Source: Verrucomicrobiota bacterium (lineage in GTDB: Bacteria > Verrucomicrobiota > Verrucomicrobiia > Limisphaerales > UBA9464). Taken from it: a stretch of DNA of 64,000 nucleotides. Position numbers and translations under genes: made by a program. Positions 44,970-54,759 of the stretch are shown here, in pieces. Below the pieces are notes generated by a model. The model saw nothing but the letters and a program-made list of their open reading frames with translations, ran no database searches and was not told where the DNA came from. The stretch is taken from NCBI GenBank assembly GCA_947471985.1, contig CANIZL010000005.1, positions 1 through 64,000 of the forward strand, given 5' to 3'. Every line of letters starts with the position of its first letter. Positions within the stretch are counted from its first letter, which is position 1.

Positions 44970-46934
44970 TTATCCGGGTGGCAGGGCTGCGTTGGCGGAC
45001 GAGGCTTGGAACAACTCCGCATACAATCCCTTTCGGGCGAGCAATTCCGCCGGGCGACCGCGCTCGACGATTCGTCCCTGATCCAGCACGAGAATCAGAT
45101 CCGCCTGCGCCACGGAGGCAGCGCGTTGGGAAACAATGAAGGTGGTGCGACCGCGCCGGAGTTCCGCCGTCGCCGCCTGAATGTCCCGTTCCGTCCCGGG
45201 ATCGATCGCACTGGTGGCGTCGTCGAGCAGCAGAATGCGGGGCTGGCACAAAAACGCCCGGGCGAGCGCCAGCCGTTGGCGCTGACCACCGCTCAGCGAA
45301 ACGCCGCGTTCCCCAATGACCGTGTCGTAGCCACGGGCCAGTTCACTGATGAAGCCATCGGCGTACGCGGCCTTCGCAGCCTGGATAATCTCTTCGCGGA
45401 GAGCGTCGGGGCGGCCATAGGCAATGTTGTCGGCCACACTCGCACTGAAGAGGAAGGTCTCCTGAAAAACGATCGCCAGAGCCCGGCGAAGTTCCGCCCG
45501 ATCGAGCGTGCGCAGATCGTGCCCCCCCAGAGTGATGCGTCCCGTGGTGGGTTCATAGAACCGCGGCAGCAGGGCCAGGAGACTGCTCTTGCCCGCGCCG
45601 GTGGGCCCGACGATGCCCACGGTCTGTCCCGGTTCGACCGTGAACGAAACGTCACTCAACGCCGGGTGCCCGGATCCCGCCGGCCTCGCGGTGGGCGCCA
45701 CGGGCTTATCCTTTGCCTCGGACTCCACCCGCAACGACGGCGTGCGATCGTAGACCAACGATACGTGCTCGAAACAAAGCGGACCGGTCAGGGCGGTGGC
45801 GACGGACAGGGACGGCGTGGAAACCGACGACGCGGACGCCGGGGTGGGCAGCAATTCCGCGACTCGTTGGGCGGCGGAACCGGCGTTTTGCAGGATGCTG
45901 GTGATTTGGCCGATGACTCCGATGCGCCCGCCCACGGCCAGGAGATAAAACACCACGGTCGCGAGCTGCCCGAGTTCGAGACGACCGGCGATGACTTCGC
46001 GGCCCCCAGCCCACATCACGAGAGGCAGACCCAGGCCGAAGAGGAACTGAGCCAGGGGCACGCGGGCTGCCCAATAATTCACGGTCGAGTGCAGTTCGCG
46101 CAGAAATTCGTCGCGTCGCTCCCGGAACCGACGGATTTCCGCCGCCTCCCGGGCAAAGGCCTTCACCACCCGGACTCCCGCAATGTTCTCCTGCAACACC
46201 GTACTCATCGCACTGTGACGCTCGTGCACCTTGCGCCAGCGGGGTTGCAACCGGGCGGCAAAAAAAGCCATCGCCCCCACCGTCGGAACCATGGCCACCA
46301 GCGTAAGACCGCCCAGCAGCGGGCTGATCAGAAAAATGAACATCAGGGTGCCCGCCAGACCCGCGAGGACGTCGATGGCGAACAGCAGGCAGACGAAGAC
46401 CAGTTCCTGCAGGCGGAAAACGTCGGTGCCCGCCCGGGAGATCAACTCCCCCAACTGGGAATTGTCGTGCCAGGCAAACGGGCGGCGCTGCACGCCGTCG
46501 TACACCGCGCACCGGACATCCCCGAGCGTTTCCAGGGCGGTGCGATTGCGCAGCGGCCCGAGCACGAGGCCAATGGCCGTCCGGAGGGTTACCAGGCCCA
46601 CCAACCAGGCGACCGTTGAAGGCAGGGCGAGTTGGCCGGTGGCGATCGCCCCCCGCGGTCCCAGCGCCGTGATCGCGTGCCCCAGGAACTGCGGCAGGGT
46701 GAGTTCGATGAAGATGTGCGTGAGCAGCAGTCCGACGCACAGGGCGACCCAGCCGGGTCGCCGCCCGAGGTACCGCAAAATCCGGCCGACCGCCCGCGCG
46801 GCCGAGAGCGGCGCGGGGGTTGGGAGTGGAGCAGAAGCGGCGGCGTTCAAGTGGCGATTCCCGGGTTCGCCCGGGGCGCCGGAGACTGGCAGGGAGGCGC
46901 TGATCGGCAAGCGGCCGCAGCGGGGCAGATCCAC
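44970..46934 (-). CDS. ABC exporter half-transporter with degenerate catalytic site (heterodimer partner 1)
   Basis: About 654 aa if GTG 46934 is used; no ATG is present in this part and a TTG at 46910 is an alternative, while a longer frame reaches 47021. Six helices precede an ATPase with Walker [15 protein letters not shown], signature [15 protein letters not shown] and Walker [13 protein letters not shown]. The residue after the Walker B Asp is Asp in place of Glu, as in degenerate sites of TM287/288-like exporters. The other half has the altered LSAGE signature, so both defects fall in the same composite site. A Pro/Ala/Ser-rich N-terminal extension of ~70 residues precedes helix 1. It is divergent from the prepilin gene at 47024. 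Confidence 0.85.
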   Translation of the reverse strand: MDLPRCGRLPISASLPVSGAPGEPGNRHLNAAASAPLPTPAPLSAARAVGRILRYLGRRPGWVALCVGLLLTHIFIELTLPQFLGHAITALGPRGAIATGQLALPSTVAWLVGLVTLRTAIGLVLGPLRNRTALETLGDVRCAVYDGVQRRPFAWHDNSQLGELISRAGTDVFRLQELVFVCLLFAIDVLAGLAGTLMFIFLISPLLGGLTLVAMVPTVGAMAFFAARLQPRWRKVHERHSAMSTVLQENIAGVRVVKAFAREAAEIRRFRERRDEFLRELHSTVNYWAARVPLAQFLFGLGLPLVMWAGGREVIAGRLELGQLATVVFYLLAVGGRIGVIGQITSILQNAGSAAQRVAELLPTPASASSVSTPSLSVATALTGPLCFEHVSLVYDRTPSLRVESEAKDKPVAPTARPAGSGHPALSDVSFTVEPGQTVGIVGPTGAGKSSLLALLPRFYEPTTGRITLGGHDLRTLDRAELRRALAIVFQETFLFSASVADNIAYGRPDALREEIIQAAKAAYADGFISELARGYDTVIGERGVSLSGGQRQRLALARAFLCQPRILLLDDATSAIDPGTERDIQAATAELRRGRTTFIVSQRAASVAQADLILVLDQGRIVERGRPAELLARKGLYAELFQASSANAALPPG

Positions 46935-47023
46935 CCACCGGACAGTGGTTGGAATTGTCTTTCTTTTTGCGTTGTCAAAGCGCCCGAATTTCGATTGTCT
47001 TGCCGAACGGCATACGCACACAT

Positions 47024-47818
47024 ATGGACATCCCTCACTCTCCCCGGTTCACCGCACGAAGCCGCGGCTTCACCTTGATTGAACTGCTGGTGGTGATCGC
47101 GATCATCGCCATCCTCGCCGGGATGCTATTGCCCGCGCTCAGTCGGGCGAAGGAAAAGGGCAAGGCCACGTCGTGCCTGAACAGCCTGCACCAGATGGCC
47201 ATCGCCCAGCAGGTGTACGGTGCGGACTACGGCGGGCGCTTCACCCCCACGTTCGCCGTACGCGGTTCCAACGTGGAACGGAAGGCCTGGTTCAACTTCC
47301 TCCAACCCTTTACCCAGACCACCAACCTCATCCTCTGCCCGTCGAAAACGAAGAAGTTTAAGGAACTGGTGGCGCTGTACCCCAGCGACAAGAAGGACGT
47401 GGCCGTGTCGAACTACGCGATGAATTTCGGGGTGGGCGGTTGTGACTGGCCGGAGTCCTGGCCGTCCTCGCTTTACCCGCAGGTCAAGGATTCCGCCATT
47501 CGCAAGCCCTCCGCGACCGTGCATATCACAGACGGCGCCAGTCAGCCGCTGGCCAGCAAGGATCCGTTGAAATGCGTAACGGTGGCTTCGGCCGAGAAGG
47601 CGGGGGCCTGGGTACTGCATGATCCGGTGAAGAGTTCTCCCTGTGACGGATGCGTGGTGGCACCCTCCACGGGGGATCCGAACTGGGGCGGCCCGCACCT
47701 GCGGCATTCGGGGAAGAGCGAGATCGTGTTCGCCGATTCCCATGTGGAATCCCTGGCGGCCTCCCGCTGGTATTACGGCGAGACCCCTTGGTTGCGTGCC
47801 GACACCGGCGGGGAATAG
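47024..47818 (+). CDS. Prepilin-like protein with N-terminal cleavage/methylation motif and H-X9-DG-type end
   Basis: 264-aa member of the large PVC prepilin family. ATG 47024 gives the leader [20 protein letters not shown], cleaved at Gly-Phe. Downstream [19 protein letters not shown] and the C-terminal [16 protein letters not shown] (equivalent to the HX9DG box) are typical. The promoter must share the short gap with the divergent ABC exporter gene. Confidence 0.88.
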   Translation: MDIPHSPRFTARSRGFTLIELLVVIAIIAILAGMLLPALSRAKEKGKATSCLNSLHQMAIAQQVYGADYGGRFTPTFAVRGSNVERKAWFNFLQPFTQTTNLILCPSKTKKFKELVALYPSDKKDVAVSNYAMNFGVGGCDWPESWPSSLYPQVKDSAIRKPSATVHITDGASQPLASKDPLKCVTVASAEKAGAWVLHDPVKSSPCDGCVVAPSTGDPNWGGPHLRHSGKSEIVFADSHVESLAASRWYYGETPWLRADTGGE

Positions 47819-47948
47819 CCCCCGTGAAACGGCGCGCTGCGCCCATGGAAAACCCCTCGCTTGGGGTGGATTGCCTCGCCTAGCTTTTAACTGTTCCTCA
47901 AAGCCGGGTGAGCGTCGGACGCTGGGCCGGTCTGAAGGGGCGTCTAGC

Positions 47949-48578
47949 ATGAGTCGAAGCGCACCGTTGCGTGACAGTTTGAAGTTCCTGCGTCTGGCGT
48001 TGCGCAAGCCGCGGGAAATCGGCGCCGTCCTGCCCAGCTCGCGGGCGCTGGGCCGCGCCATGGCGGAGGCGGCGACTCGGGCGCAGGGTCGGCCGGTGCT
48101 GGAACTGGGTCCCGGCACGGGCGCGGTCACCGCCGCGATCCTGAAGGCCGGGGTCGTCCCCCGGAGTTTGGTGGCCGTCGAGCGGACCGAGGAACTGCTC
48201 CCCGAGCTGGGTCGACGCTTTCCGGGTGTGCAGTTCATCGGTGGCGATGCCTTCAAAGTGGGCGGCTTGCTCCAACAGGCGGTCCCGGCGTGGCGGGGCC
48301 AGTTTGGCGCGGTGATCTCCAGCCTCCCTCTGCTGAATTTTCCCGCCTCCCTGCGCGATCAATTGCTCGAGCAATTGGCCGAATGGATGCACCCCGACGC
48401 CACCATCGTCCAGTTCAGCTACTCGCTCCGCCGCTCGCAATCGTTTCGCGGACTCGAGGAAGTGTCGTCCAAGGTGGTGTGGCTGAACGTTCCCCCGGCG
48501 CGGGTCAGCGAGTTCACCTTGGGCCGGCGCCCGGGTTCTCACCCCCGCCGTAACGGGGACACCCCGCCCAAGCATTGA
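47949..48578 (+). CDS. Small SAM-dependent methyltransferase, PmtA/KsgA-like
   Basis: 209-aa protein with the SAM-binding loop VLELGPGTGAVTAAIL at about residues 49-64, an acidic loop (VAVERTEEL) and SSLPLLNF (motif IV-like). The N-terminal RLALRKPREIGAVLPSS is typical of phospholipid N-methyltransferases of the rRNA-adenine-methyltransferase-like group. Start ATG 47949. Substrate, membrane lipid or other, is not determined. Confidence 0.75.
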   Translation: MSRSAPLRDSLKFLRLALRKPREIGAVLPSSRALGRAMAEAATRAQGRPVLELGPGTGAVTAAILKAGVVPRSLVAVERTEELLPELGRRFPGVQFIGGDAFKVGGLLQQAVPAWRGQFGAVISSLPLLNFPASLRDQLLEQLAEWMHPDATIVQFSYSLRRSQSFRGLEEVSSKVVWLNVPPARVSEFTLGRRPGSHPRRNGDTPPKH

Positions 48579-48636
48579 CCGGCGGGCCCCCATCGGTCCG
48601 CCGCTGCCCTGCCCTGAAGCCCCGCGACCTGCGACC

Positions 48637-49374
48637 GTGATCGGCACACTCGTCAACACTGGAGCCATCCTTGCCGGCGGCCTGATCGGCCTGGCGTTTG
48701 GCCACCATTTGAGCCCGGCAATTCAGCAGCGCCTGCGCCTCGGTCTCGCCGCCCTGACCACCTATGCCGGTCTGTCCATGGTCTGGACGGGTTTGCAGAG
48801 CGGCGGGTTCCTGACGGGCGCCAAACAACTGGGCATCGCCCTGCTGGCGCTGTCCGTGGGCAGCTGGTTGGGACACACCTGTCGATTGCAACGCAGCGTC
48901 GACCAGCTGGGACGTTGGGCGAAACGACGATTCACCGCCGCCACCGCGGAATCCCCCACCCAGTCCCGCCCGGATCCGATCGAGGGTTTCATCACCTGCT
49001 CCCTGCTTTTCTGCGTCGGGCCGATGGCCATCCTCGGCCCCATCCAGGACGGGCTGGAGGGCCGCTGGCAGGTGCTGGCGGTGAAAAGTCTTCTCGACGG
49101 CCTGGGCGCGATGGGATTTGTCGCAGCCTTCGGCTGGGGACCGCTGGCCGCGGCCCTGCCCGTTTTGCTCTACCAGGGCGGCATCACGTTGGCTGCCCGA
49201 CAATTGGAGCCGGTGCTGGCCGCGCACGATCTCAAGGACACCCTGAGCATCACGGGTGGCTTCATCGTGACGACGATCTCCCTGGTAATCCTGGAGATCC
49301 GCAAGGTACCCCTCGCCGATTATTTGCCGGCCCTGCCCCTGTCCGTGCTCCTGGCCCAGTGGTGGCTGCATTGA
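48637..49374 (+). CDS. DUF554-family membrane protein (YdfK-like)
   Basis: 245-aa protein with about seven membrane helices, beginning MIGTLVNTGAILAGGLIG, which is a hallmark of DUF554, and ending KVPLADYLPALPLSVLLA. GTG 48637 is the start. The central CSLLFCVGPMAILGPIQDGLEG is the family's most conserved stretch. Physiological role unknown. Confidence 0.9.
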   Translation: MIGTLVNTGAILAGGLIGLAFGHHLSPAIQQRLRLGLAALTTYAGLSMVWTGLQSGGFLTGAKQLGIALLALSVGSWLGHTCRLQRSVDQLGRWAKRRFTAATAESPTQSRPDPIEGFITCSLLFCVGPMAILGPIQDGLEGRWQVLAVKSLLDGLGAMGFVAAFGWGPLAAALPVLLYQGGITLAARQLEPVLAAHDLKDTLSITGGFIVTTISLVILEIRKVPLADYLPALPLSVLLAQWWLH

Positions 49375-49435
49375 TATCGCTGCCCGCCGGCTCCGCGCTC
49401 CACGAACGGCCGGAAAAGTGGAACCCGCAAAGGAT

Positions 49436-50335
49436 CTACGCCGCGTGCGCGAGCGTAACGACGCCGATGACGGCAATGAAACCGCCGATCACACCCCGTC
49501 GCGAGGGACGCTCGCCCTCGAGGAAATAGGCGAGGGCCATAACACACAGCGGGGTCATGGCGGTGACGCTCAGGACCAGGGAGGTGTTCGCCACCTTGGT
49601 CGCCCATTGATAACACGCCACGCCGAGCGTCGGGCCGGCCAGCATGTTCAACAAGACCCATGGCCAGGCCCGACGATACTCGGGCCGGGGCGTCTCGGAG
49701 GTTCGCCAGCCAAAGTGATCCAACAGGAACCAGATCAGGGCGACGGTCACGCCGGGCAAAATGCGCTGATAGGTCACGGTGAGCGGATCCGCCGGCGTGT
49801 CGGCCGCCTGGGCGAGTTGGAAACCATGCTTGGCCACCACCTGTCCCCCCGCCTGTCCCAAGGCGGCCAGCAACCCGCACACCACGCCGCTCCACTGGAG
49901 GGCGGCCGGCCGGGGCTTGCTGGGATCCTGCCGACCGGGTGTCAGGGCCAACGCCACCCCCGCCAGGATCAGCCAACCGGCGATCGCCTCGGCAATGGAC
50001 GGACGGGTGCCATGCCAGGCCCACGCCATGAGCACGCCAAACGGCGCGGCCAGGCATTGCGTTATCAGCGCCGTCAACCGGGCGCCGATCCGGGGCAAGG
50101 CCAGATAAATGGACACGTCCCCGATGCCGAAACCGATGAACCCGCTGAGAAGAAACCACGGCAGGGAAGCCCCGCGCCAGCCCTGTCCCAGCGTGTGCGC
50201 ATACGCGGCGAGCACGACCACGGCGAACAACTGCCGCCAGAAATTCGCCGCTGCCGAGCCCAACAAGCGCACGTTGCGACGACCCGAGATCGTCGAGACG
50301 GCAAACAACACCGTGGCCAGCAGGGCGGGAAGCAT
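49436..50335 (-). CDS. DMT-superfamily EamA-type transporter
   Basis: 299-aa protein with ten predicted helices in two EamA repeats. It begins MLPALLATVLFAVSTISGRR and includes FIGFGIGDVSIYLAL and, in the second half, AGPTLGVACYQWATKVANTSLVLSVTAMTPLCVMAL. The ends match amino acid or metabolite exporters of this superfamily. Substrate unknown. It is convergent with DUF554. Confidence 0.88.
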   Translation of the reverse strand: MLPALLATVLFAVSTISGRRNVRLLGSAAANFWRQLFAVVVLAAYAHTLGQGWRGASLPWFLLSGFIGFGIGDVSIYLALPRIGARLTALITQCLAAPFGVLMAWAWHGTRPSIAEAIAGWLILAGVALALTPGRQDPSKPRPAALQWSGVVCGLLAALGQAGGQVVAKHGFQLAQAADTPADPLTVTYQRILPGVTVALIWFLLDHFGWRTSETPRPEYRRAWPWVLLNMLAGPTLGVACYQWATKVANTSLVLSVTAMTPLCVMALAYFLEGERPSRRGVIGGFIAVIGVVTLAHAA

Positions 50336-50404
50336 GACGGAAGGGCGGAGCCGGGTGCGATTTCCCTGCGACGGCGCGTGCGTTCACCGCGGCCGGGGGC
50401 CGGC

Positions 50405-51076
50405 TCAACGCGAGGTGGACGCGGCGAGACAGCGATCGTGCAATCGGGTTACCGCCCGGCGAAGCTGCGTTTGTTTGAACAAAAAGGTGCCCGCCACCAG
50501 CGTGTCCGCCCCCGCCCGGGCGCATTCCGCGCCCGTCTGCTCATTGATCCCGCCATCCACCTGCAGTCGATACGGCAACCCCAACTGCCGGCGCCAGACG
50601 TCAGCCTGCTGGATCTTGGGCACACATTCTTCAATAAACGATTGTCCACCGAAGCCCGGATTGACCGTCATCACGAGCAGGAGATCAATCTTCTTCAAGT
50701 AGGGCCGGGCCTCGGAAATGTTGGTGGGTGGATTGACCGCGAGACCCACCTGTTTGCCCAGCGAACGGATCTTCCAGATCAGGGCATTTACCGTATCGGC
50801 CCCGAGTTCGACGTGGACCGTGATGGAATCCGCGCCCGCCTTGATGAAGGGCTCGAGCAGGATCTCCGGCTTGGAGCACATCAGATGGACATCCATGTGG
50901 CCCTTGAAATGCGGCCGGACAATCCGGGCGACTTCCGGGCCGAAGGAAATGTTGGGCACGAAATGGCCGTCCATGATGTCGACGTGGAGCCATTTTGCGC
51001 CGGAACGATCCACACGGGCGGCTTCGTGGGCGAAGCGGCCGTAGTCACAAGCAAGCAGCGAAGGCGCGATGATCAC
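50405..51076 (-). CDS. rpe: Ribulose-phosphate 3-epimerase
   Basis: 223-aa TIM-barrel enzyme of the pentose phosphate and Calvin pathways. IIAPSLLACDYGRF, VDIMDGHFVPNISFGP, MDVHLMCSKPE, VMTVNPGFGGQSF and VDGGINEQTG match the family's phosphate and metal sites. The family needs a divalent metal held by His, Asp, His, Asp residues, which are in those motifs. No other pentose-phosphate gene is adjacent. Confidence 0.95.
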   Translation of the reverse strand: MIIAPSLLACDYGRFAHEAARVDRSGAKWLHVDIMDGHFVPNISFGPEVARIVRPHFKGHMDVHLMCSKPEILLEPFIKAGADSITVHVELGADTVNALIWKIRSLGKQVGLAVNPPTNISEARPYLKKIDLLLVMTVNPGFGGQSFIEECVPKIQQADVWRRQLGLPYRLQVDGGINEQTGAECARAGADTLVAGTFLFKQTQLRRAVTRLHDRCLAASTSR

Positions 51077-51148
51077 AGAACCCGAAGGCTATCCGTAGTC
51101 GCGGCGCCAAACAAGGAAACCGGTCAATCCTTGCGCCGCCCGCCGGGT

Positions 51149-52345
51149 TTAGTTTCCCTCGTTCACCCGCGGCACGGTGAAATAGAACGTGGTGCCACGT
51201 CCAAGTTCGCTCTCCACCCGGACTTCGCCCCCATGGGCCTGAACCAGGTGTTTGACGATGCTCAGGCCGAGGCCCGTGCCGCCCAAGTCACGCGAACGGG
51301 CCTTGTCCGCCCGGAAAAACCGTTCGAACACGCGATCCCGCGCCTCCGGTGGAATTCCCTGTCCGTCGTCGGCCACCCAGGCCTCGACGATGTCCTCGTG
51401 CAACGAGCGCGCCCCGACCACCACCTTGCCCCCGATCCGGCCGTACTTGATCGCATTGTCGGCGAGATTGGAATAGACCTGCTGCAGACGATCCCCGTCG
51501 ACGTGCACTTGCAGGGCGACCGGGATTTCATTGACGAAGGTGATGTTCCGTTCGCGCGCCTTGGGTTGCAGCGCCTCCAGCGCCTCTTCGGCCACGCGCC
51601 GCAATTCGGTCGGCTGCGGGTTCAGCATCGCGCGGCCGGATTCCAACTTGGAAACCGTCAGCAAATCCTCAATCAGGAAGGTCAGCCGATCGGCGTGCTT
51701 GTCGATGATGTTGAGGAAACGGGTGGTCGCCTCGGGATCATCCTTGGCCCCGGCCAGCAGGGTTTCGGCGGAACCTTTGATGAGGGACAACGGCGTCCGG
51801 AGTTCGTGGGAGACATTGGCGACAAAATCGCGCCGCATCTCCTCGAGCCGCTGGCGGTCGGTCAGATCATGGAACACCAGCAGGGAACCGGTGCGAAGCC
51901 GATCGGCATCGCGGAGGGAAACGGCATTGACCTGGAAGGTGCGGGGATTTTCGCCCGGGGTGGTGAGTACGAATTCCTCCAGGCGGCCGCTGCGGTCGAT
52001 CTGCTCCAACGCCTGCCCCAGCGCAGGATCCCGGATGACCTCCAACAGGGGACGGCCGAGGAAATTTTGTCCCAGGGTGAACTGGCGTTGCACCGCGGGG
52101 TTGGCGTGTTCGACCGTCCCCTTCTCGTCCAGCACCAGCACTCCCTCCACCATGGCGTCGAGCAGGGCCTGCTGCCGCGATTGCTCGGTGATCAGGGCGA
52201 GATGCCGCTCGGTTTTAAGCTCGGCAAAACTGAGCATGCGCTCGCGCAACTGCGACTGCAGGCGCTGACACCTCTGGTACAGCCAGGCACAGGCGAGGCC
52301 AAGGGCCACGAGGGCGACCGCTTCGACAAGGAGGGTCGGATTCAT
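51149..52345 (-). CDS. PhoR-like sensor histidine kinase
   Basis: 398-aa kinase. An N-terminal helix (LLVEAVALVALGLACAWLYQ) is followed by a PAS domain (DAMVEGVLVLDEKGTVEHANPAVQRQF, ~80-180), then the H box VANVSHELRTPLSLIKGS, the N box DNAIKYG, the G1 box VADDGQGIPPEARDR and the G2 box GGTGLGLSIVKHL. The PAS-first order and absence of a large periplasmic sensor are typical of phosphate-type PhoR. It starts 33 bases after its regulator. Phosphate sensing is inferred from architecture, since no pst/phoU genes are near. Confidence 0.88.
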   Translation of the reverse strand: MNPTLLVEAVALVALGLACAWLYQRCQRLQSQLRERMLSFAELKTERHLALITEQSRQQALLDAMVEGVLVLDEKGTVEHANPAVQRQFTLGQNFLGRPLLEVIRDPALGQALEQIDRSGRLEEFVLTTPGENPRTFQVNAVSLRDADRLRTGSLLVFHDLTDRQRLEEMRRDFVANVSHELRTPLSLIKGSAETLLAGAKDDPEATTRFLNIIDKHADRLTFLIEDLLTVSKLESGRAMLNPQPTELRRVAEEALEALQPKARERNITFVNEIPVALQVHVDGDRLQQVYSNLADNAIKYGRIGGKVVVGARSLHEDIVEAWVADDGQGIPPEARDRVFERFFRADKARSRDLGGTGLGLSIVKHLVQAHGGEVRVESELGRGTTFYFTVPRVNEGN

Positions 52346-52378
52346 AAAAGCTGCAGGCCTTCGGGGGCAGGAGCGCCC

Positions 52379-53080
52379 TTACGCCTCTTCAAACCGGTAG
52401 CCCACACCCCGGATGGTCTCAAGGTGCTTGGCCGCGTCGCCCAGTTTTTCCCGCAGACGGCGCATGTGGGTATCCACCGTCCGGGTGTCGATCAAACTGT
52501 CGTATTCCCAGACATCCCGCAGCAACGCTTCACGGCTTTGCACCCGACCGCGCCGTTGGGCGAGCGTCAATAGCAGCTTGAATTCCGTGGCGGTCAGTTC
52601 CAACGGCCGCCCCTGCCAGGTCACCTGATGGCGCGGAACATCAATGCCGAGATCGCCGCATTTGAAGTGCTCCAGCGGCGCCTCGGGGGTGGCGCGACGC
52701 TGCAGCAGCTTGCGAATGCGCAGCACCAGTTCGCGTGGACTGAAGGGCTTGGTGACGTAATCATCCGCCCCGAGCTCCAGTCCCAGCACCCGATCCACCT
52801 CGGCCGCGCGGGCCGTGAGCATGATGATGGGAATATTGGAAGTGGCGGCCTCGCGCCGCAGCACGCGGCAAGCCTCCAAGCCGTCCACATCCGGCAACAT
52901 GACGTCCAGCAGGATCAGGTCCGGCAGTTCCTGACGGGCGCGTTTCAGGGCCTGCGCCCCGTCTTCCGCTGTGAGCACGGTGAATCCGGCAGCTTTCAAG
53001 TTGAAGCCCACCAGTTCCAAAACGTCCGGCTCGTCGTCAACCACAAGAATCTTAGGCATGACAGCATCGGTGGTAGCCAT
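52379..53080 (-). CDS. PhoB-like OmpR-family response regulator
   Basis: 233-aa protein. The receiver has the acidic pair KILVVDDEPDV and the phospho-acceptor Asp in LILLDVMLPDVDG, then a winged-helix domain (TEFKLLLTLAQRRGRVQSREALL, VDTHMRRLREKLG, IRGVGYRFEEA). Start ATG 53080 or the downstream ATG 53059; the first gives an extra seven residues. It precedes and probably shares a transcript with the kinase. The queE gene is divergent upstream. Confidence 0.9.
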   Translation of the reverse strand: MATTDAVMPKILVVDDEPDVLELVGFNLKAAGFTVLTAEDGAQALKRARQELPDLILLDVMLPDVDGLEACRVLRREAATSNIPIIMLTARAAEVDRVLGLELGADDYVTKPFSPRELVLRIRKLLQRRATPEAPLEHFKCGDLGIDVPRHQVTWQGRPLELTATEFKLLLTLAQRRGRVQSREALLRDVWEYDSLIDTRTVDTHMRRLREKLGDAAKHLETIRGVGYRFEEA

Positions 53081-53225
53081 GCCAACAACGTGCGGCAAAT
53101 GACGCTCCGTTACAAGCCGGTGACGGCCCGGTAGGGAAATAGTCAAGAAGCGGTGTCGGAAGCGCTTCGGATCGCTCCCCCACGCCCGCCCTGTTTGCCG
53201 GCGGATTTGCCGGCTAGGCTGCGGC

Positions 53226-53972
53226 ATGAGTGAGACCTTGGTGGTGAACGAAATTTACCTGAGCCTGCAGGGCGAAAGCACCTGGGCGGGGCTGCCCTGC
53301 ATTTTTGTCCGCCTCACCGGTTGCGGTCTGCGGTGCTCCTATTGCGATACCGCGTACGCCTTCACCCAGGGGCAGCGCCGGCCCGTGGCAGAGGTGCTGG
53401 CGGAGGTTCGGCGGCTGGCGGCGGACTACTCCGGGCGCGGGTGGCAGGGCGACAGCGCCGTTCGCCTGCCGCTCGTCGAATTCACCGGCGGCGAGCCCCT
53501 GCTCCAAAAACAATCCGCCGCCGCCATGAAGGCGCTCTGCGACGAGGGCTTCACCGTGCTCGTCGAGACCAACGGCGCCCACGACCTCGGCGTGCTAGAT
53601 CCGCGGGTGCGGGCCATCATGGACCTCAAAGCGCCAGGGAGCGGCGAAGTGGAGCGCAATCGCTGGGCGAACATCCCCCTTCTGAAGCCCACGGATGAGG
53701 TGAAATTCGTGCTCGGCTCCTGGGAGGATTACTCGTGGGCCAAGCAGATGCTGGCGGAACATTCGTTGGCCACCCGCTGTCCGATCCTCTTTTCCTGGGT
53801 GGCCCCGCTGGCGCCGCAACAACAGGACAAATCGCTCAAACCCGTCCCGGCCGGGCACCGCCCGATGTCGCGGGTGGAATTGGTCGAAGCCATCGTCAAC
53901 GACCACCTGCCGGTGCGATTCCAACTACAGATGCACAAATTCGTCTGGCCCGCGGAACAGCGCGGGGTTTGA
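53226..53972 (+). CDS. queE: 7-carboxy-7-deazaguanine synthase QueE
   Basis: 248-aa radical SAM enzyme of queuosine/7-deazaguanine synthesis. The cluster motif CX3CX2C is C33-C37-C40 in TGCGLRCSYCDTAYA; FTGGEPLLQ and KAPGSGEVERN follow. Residues 9-20 (EIYLSLQGESTW) are the family's start. Standing alone here, with queC/queD not in view. Start ATG 53226. Confidence 0.9.
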   Translation: MSETLVVNEIYLSLQGESTWAGLPCIFVRLTGCGLRCSYCDTAYAFTQGQRRPVAEVLAEVRRLAADYSGRGWQGDSAVRLPLVEFTGGEPLLQKQSAAAMKALCDEGFTVLVETNGAHDLGVLDPRVRAIMDLKAPGSGEVERNRWANIPLLKPTDEVKFVLGSWEDYSWAKQMLAEHSLATRCPILFSWVAPLAPQQQDKSLKPVPAGHRPMSRVELVEAIVNDHLPVRFQLQMHKFVWPAEQRGV

Positions 53973-54009
53973 CCCTCGGGAGGGGGCGGTGTGCCCGGCC
54001 GGGCACACC

Positions 54010-54039
54010 AAAAAAAACAGCCCGGTCGAAACCGGGCTG
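54010..54039 (-). terminator. Intrinsic terminator of the tRNA-Gly gene
   Basis: Nine-base stem CAGCCCGGT (54018-54026) with ACCGGGCTG (54031-54039) around a CGAA loop. On the minus strand it is followed by eight T residues (complement of the A run at 54010-54017), so it terminates the minus-strand tRNA. It may also help stop queE transcripts coming from the left. Confidence 0.88.
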
Positions 54040-54045
54040 AAAAAT

Positions 54046-54122
54046 TGGAGCGAGAGAAGGGATTCGAACCCTCGACATTCACCTTGGCAAGGTGACGCTC
54101 TACCAGGCTGAGCTACTCTCGC
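54046..54122 (-). tRNA. tRNA-Gly (anticodon GCC)
   Basis: 77 bases on the minus strand including a genome-encoded CCA. The acceptor stem is GCGAGAG/CTCTCGC, the anticodon stem is TCACC/GGTGA around TTGCCAA, so the anticodon is GCC, and the T arm contains GGTTCGAAT. The D-loop is AGCCTGGTA. A clear intrinsic terminator lies six bases after the 3' end. Confidence 0.97.
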
Positions 54123-54253
54123 AAACTGCGGTCGGATAGATGGCGTTCACCCCCCCTCCTGGCAAGCAGAGATTTCGGTATTTCCTTCTTCGCCATCGCG
54201 CGCGTCCCCCAGACGCATTTGCCGGCGGCGCGCCCGACCACGGAATCTCCCCC

Positions 54254-54724
54254 ATGCCTCACCTCCATGAGCAGATCGATTTCACTGTCGCCATCTTTGT
54301 CGTGCACGCCGGGCGCGTCCTGCTGGTGCTGCACCGAAAACTGGGGAAATGGCTGCCGCTGGGTGGGCACATCGAGTTGGACGAAGATCCGGAACAGGCG
54401 GCGCGGCGCGAGGCCCGGGAGGAAAGTGGTCTGGAAGTCGAACTGGTGGGAGATCGTCCCCCCACCACCGAGCCCGGCACCCGAGCGCTCATTGCGCCGC
54501 GTTTCCTCGACATCCATCGAATCAACCCGACCCACGAACACATCGGCATGATTTACTGGGCGCGCCCGCTCGCGACGGCCGGGAGGCTGGATCCCCAACT
54601 GGCGGTGGCCGAACACCACGATATCCGGTGGGTTTCCGCGCTGCAGCTCGATGAATTGCAGCCGCCGCTATCGGGGGCCATCCGGTGGTATTGCGAAAAG
54701 GCGCTGGCGGAACTTGCGCAGTAA
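54254..54724 (+). CDS. NUDIX hydrolase
   Basis: 156-aa protein whose Nudix box reads GGHIELDEDPEQAARREAREESGLE (GX5EX7REUXEEXGU). ATG 54254 is chosen over an earlier start because the N-terminal region before it (from 54140) has no family similarity. Substrate cannot be told; nucleotide, ADP-ribose or coenzyme derivatives are usual. Final helix ALAELAQ ends just before the divergent small-protein gene. Confidence 0.88.
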   Translation: MPHLHEQIDFTVAIFVVHAGRVLLVLHRKLGKWLPLGGHIELDEDPEQAARREAREESGLEVELVGDRPPTTEPGTRALIAPRFLDIHRINPTHEHIGMIYWARPLATAGRLDPQLAVAEHHDIRWVSALQLDELQPPLSGAIRWYCEKALAELAQ

Positions 54725-54759
54725 TCTGCACCGCGGCACCGAGGCTGGGGCCTGACGGA

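Noticed and set aside
43155-46619. Plus-strand frame of 1154 codons
   Set aside because: Antisense to the well conserved ABC exporter genes.
49418-52573. Plus-strand frame of 1051 codons
   Set aside because: Covers four clear minus-strand genes including rpe and the histidine kinase; shadow.
53081-53225. Riboswitch (preQ1) upstream of queE
   Set aside because: Only short GC-rich repeats (TTTGCCGGC) were seen; no preQ1 aptamer pattern.
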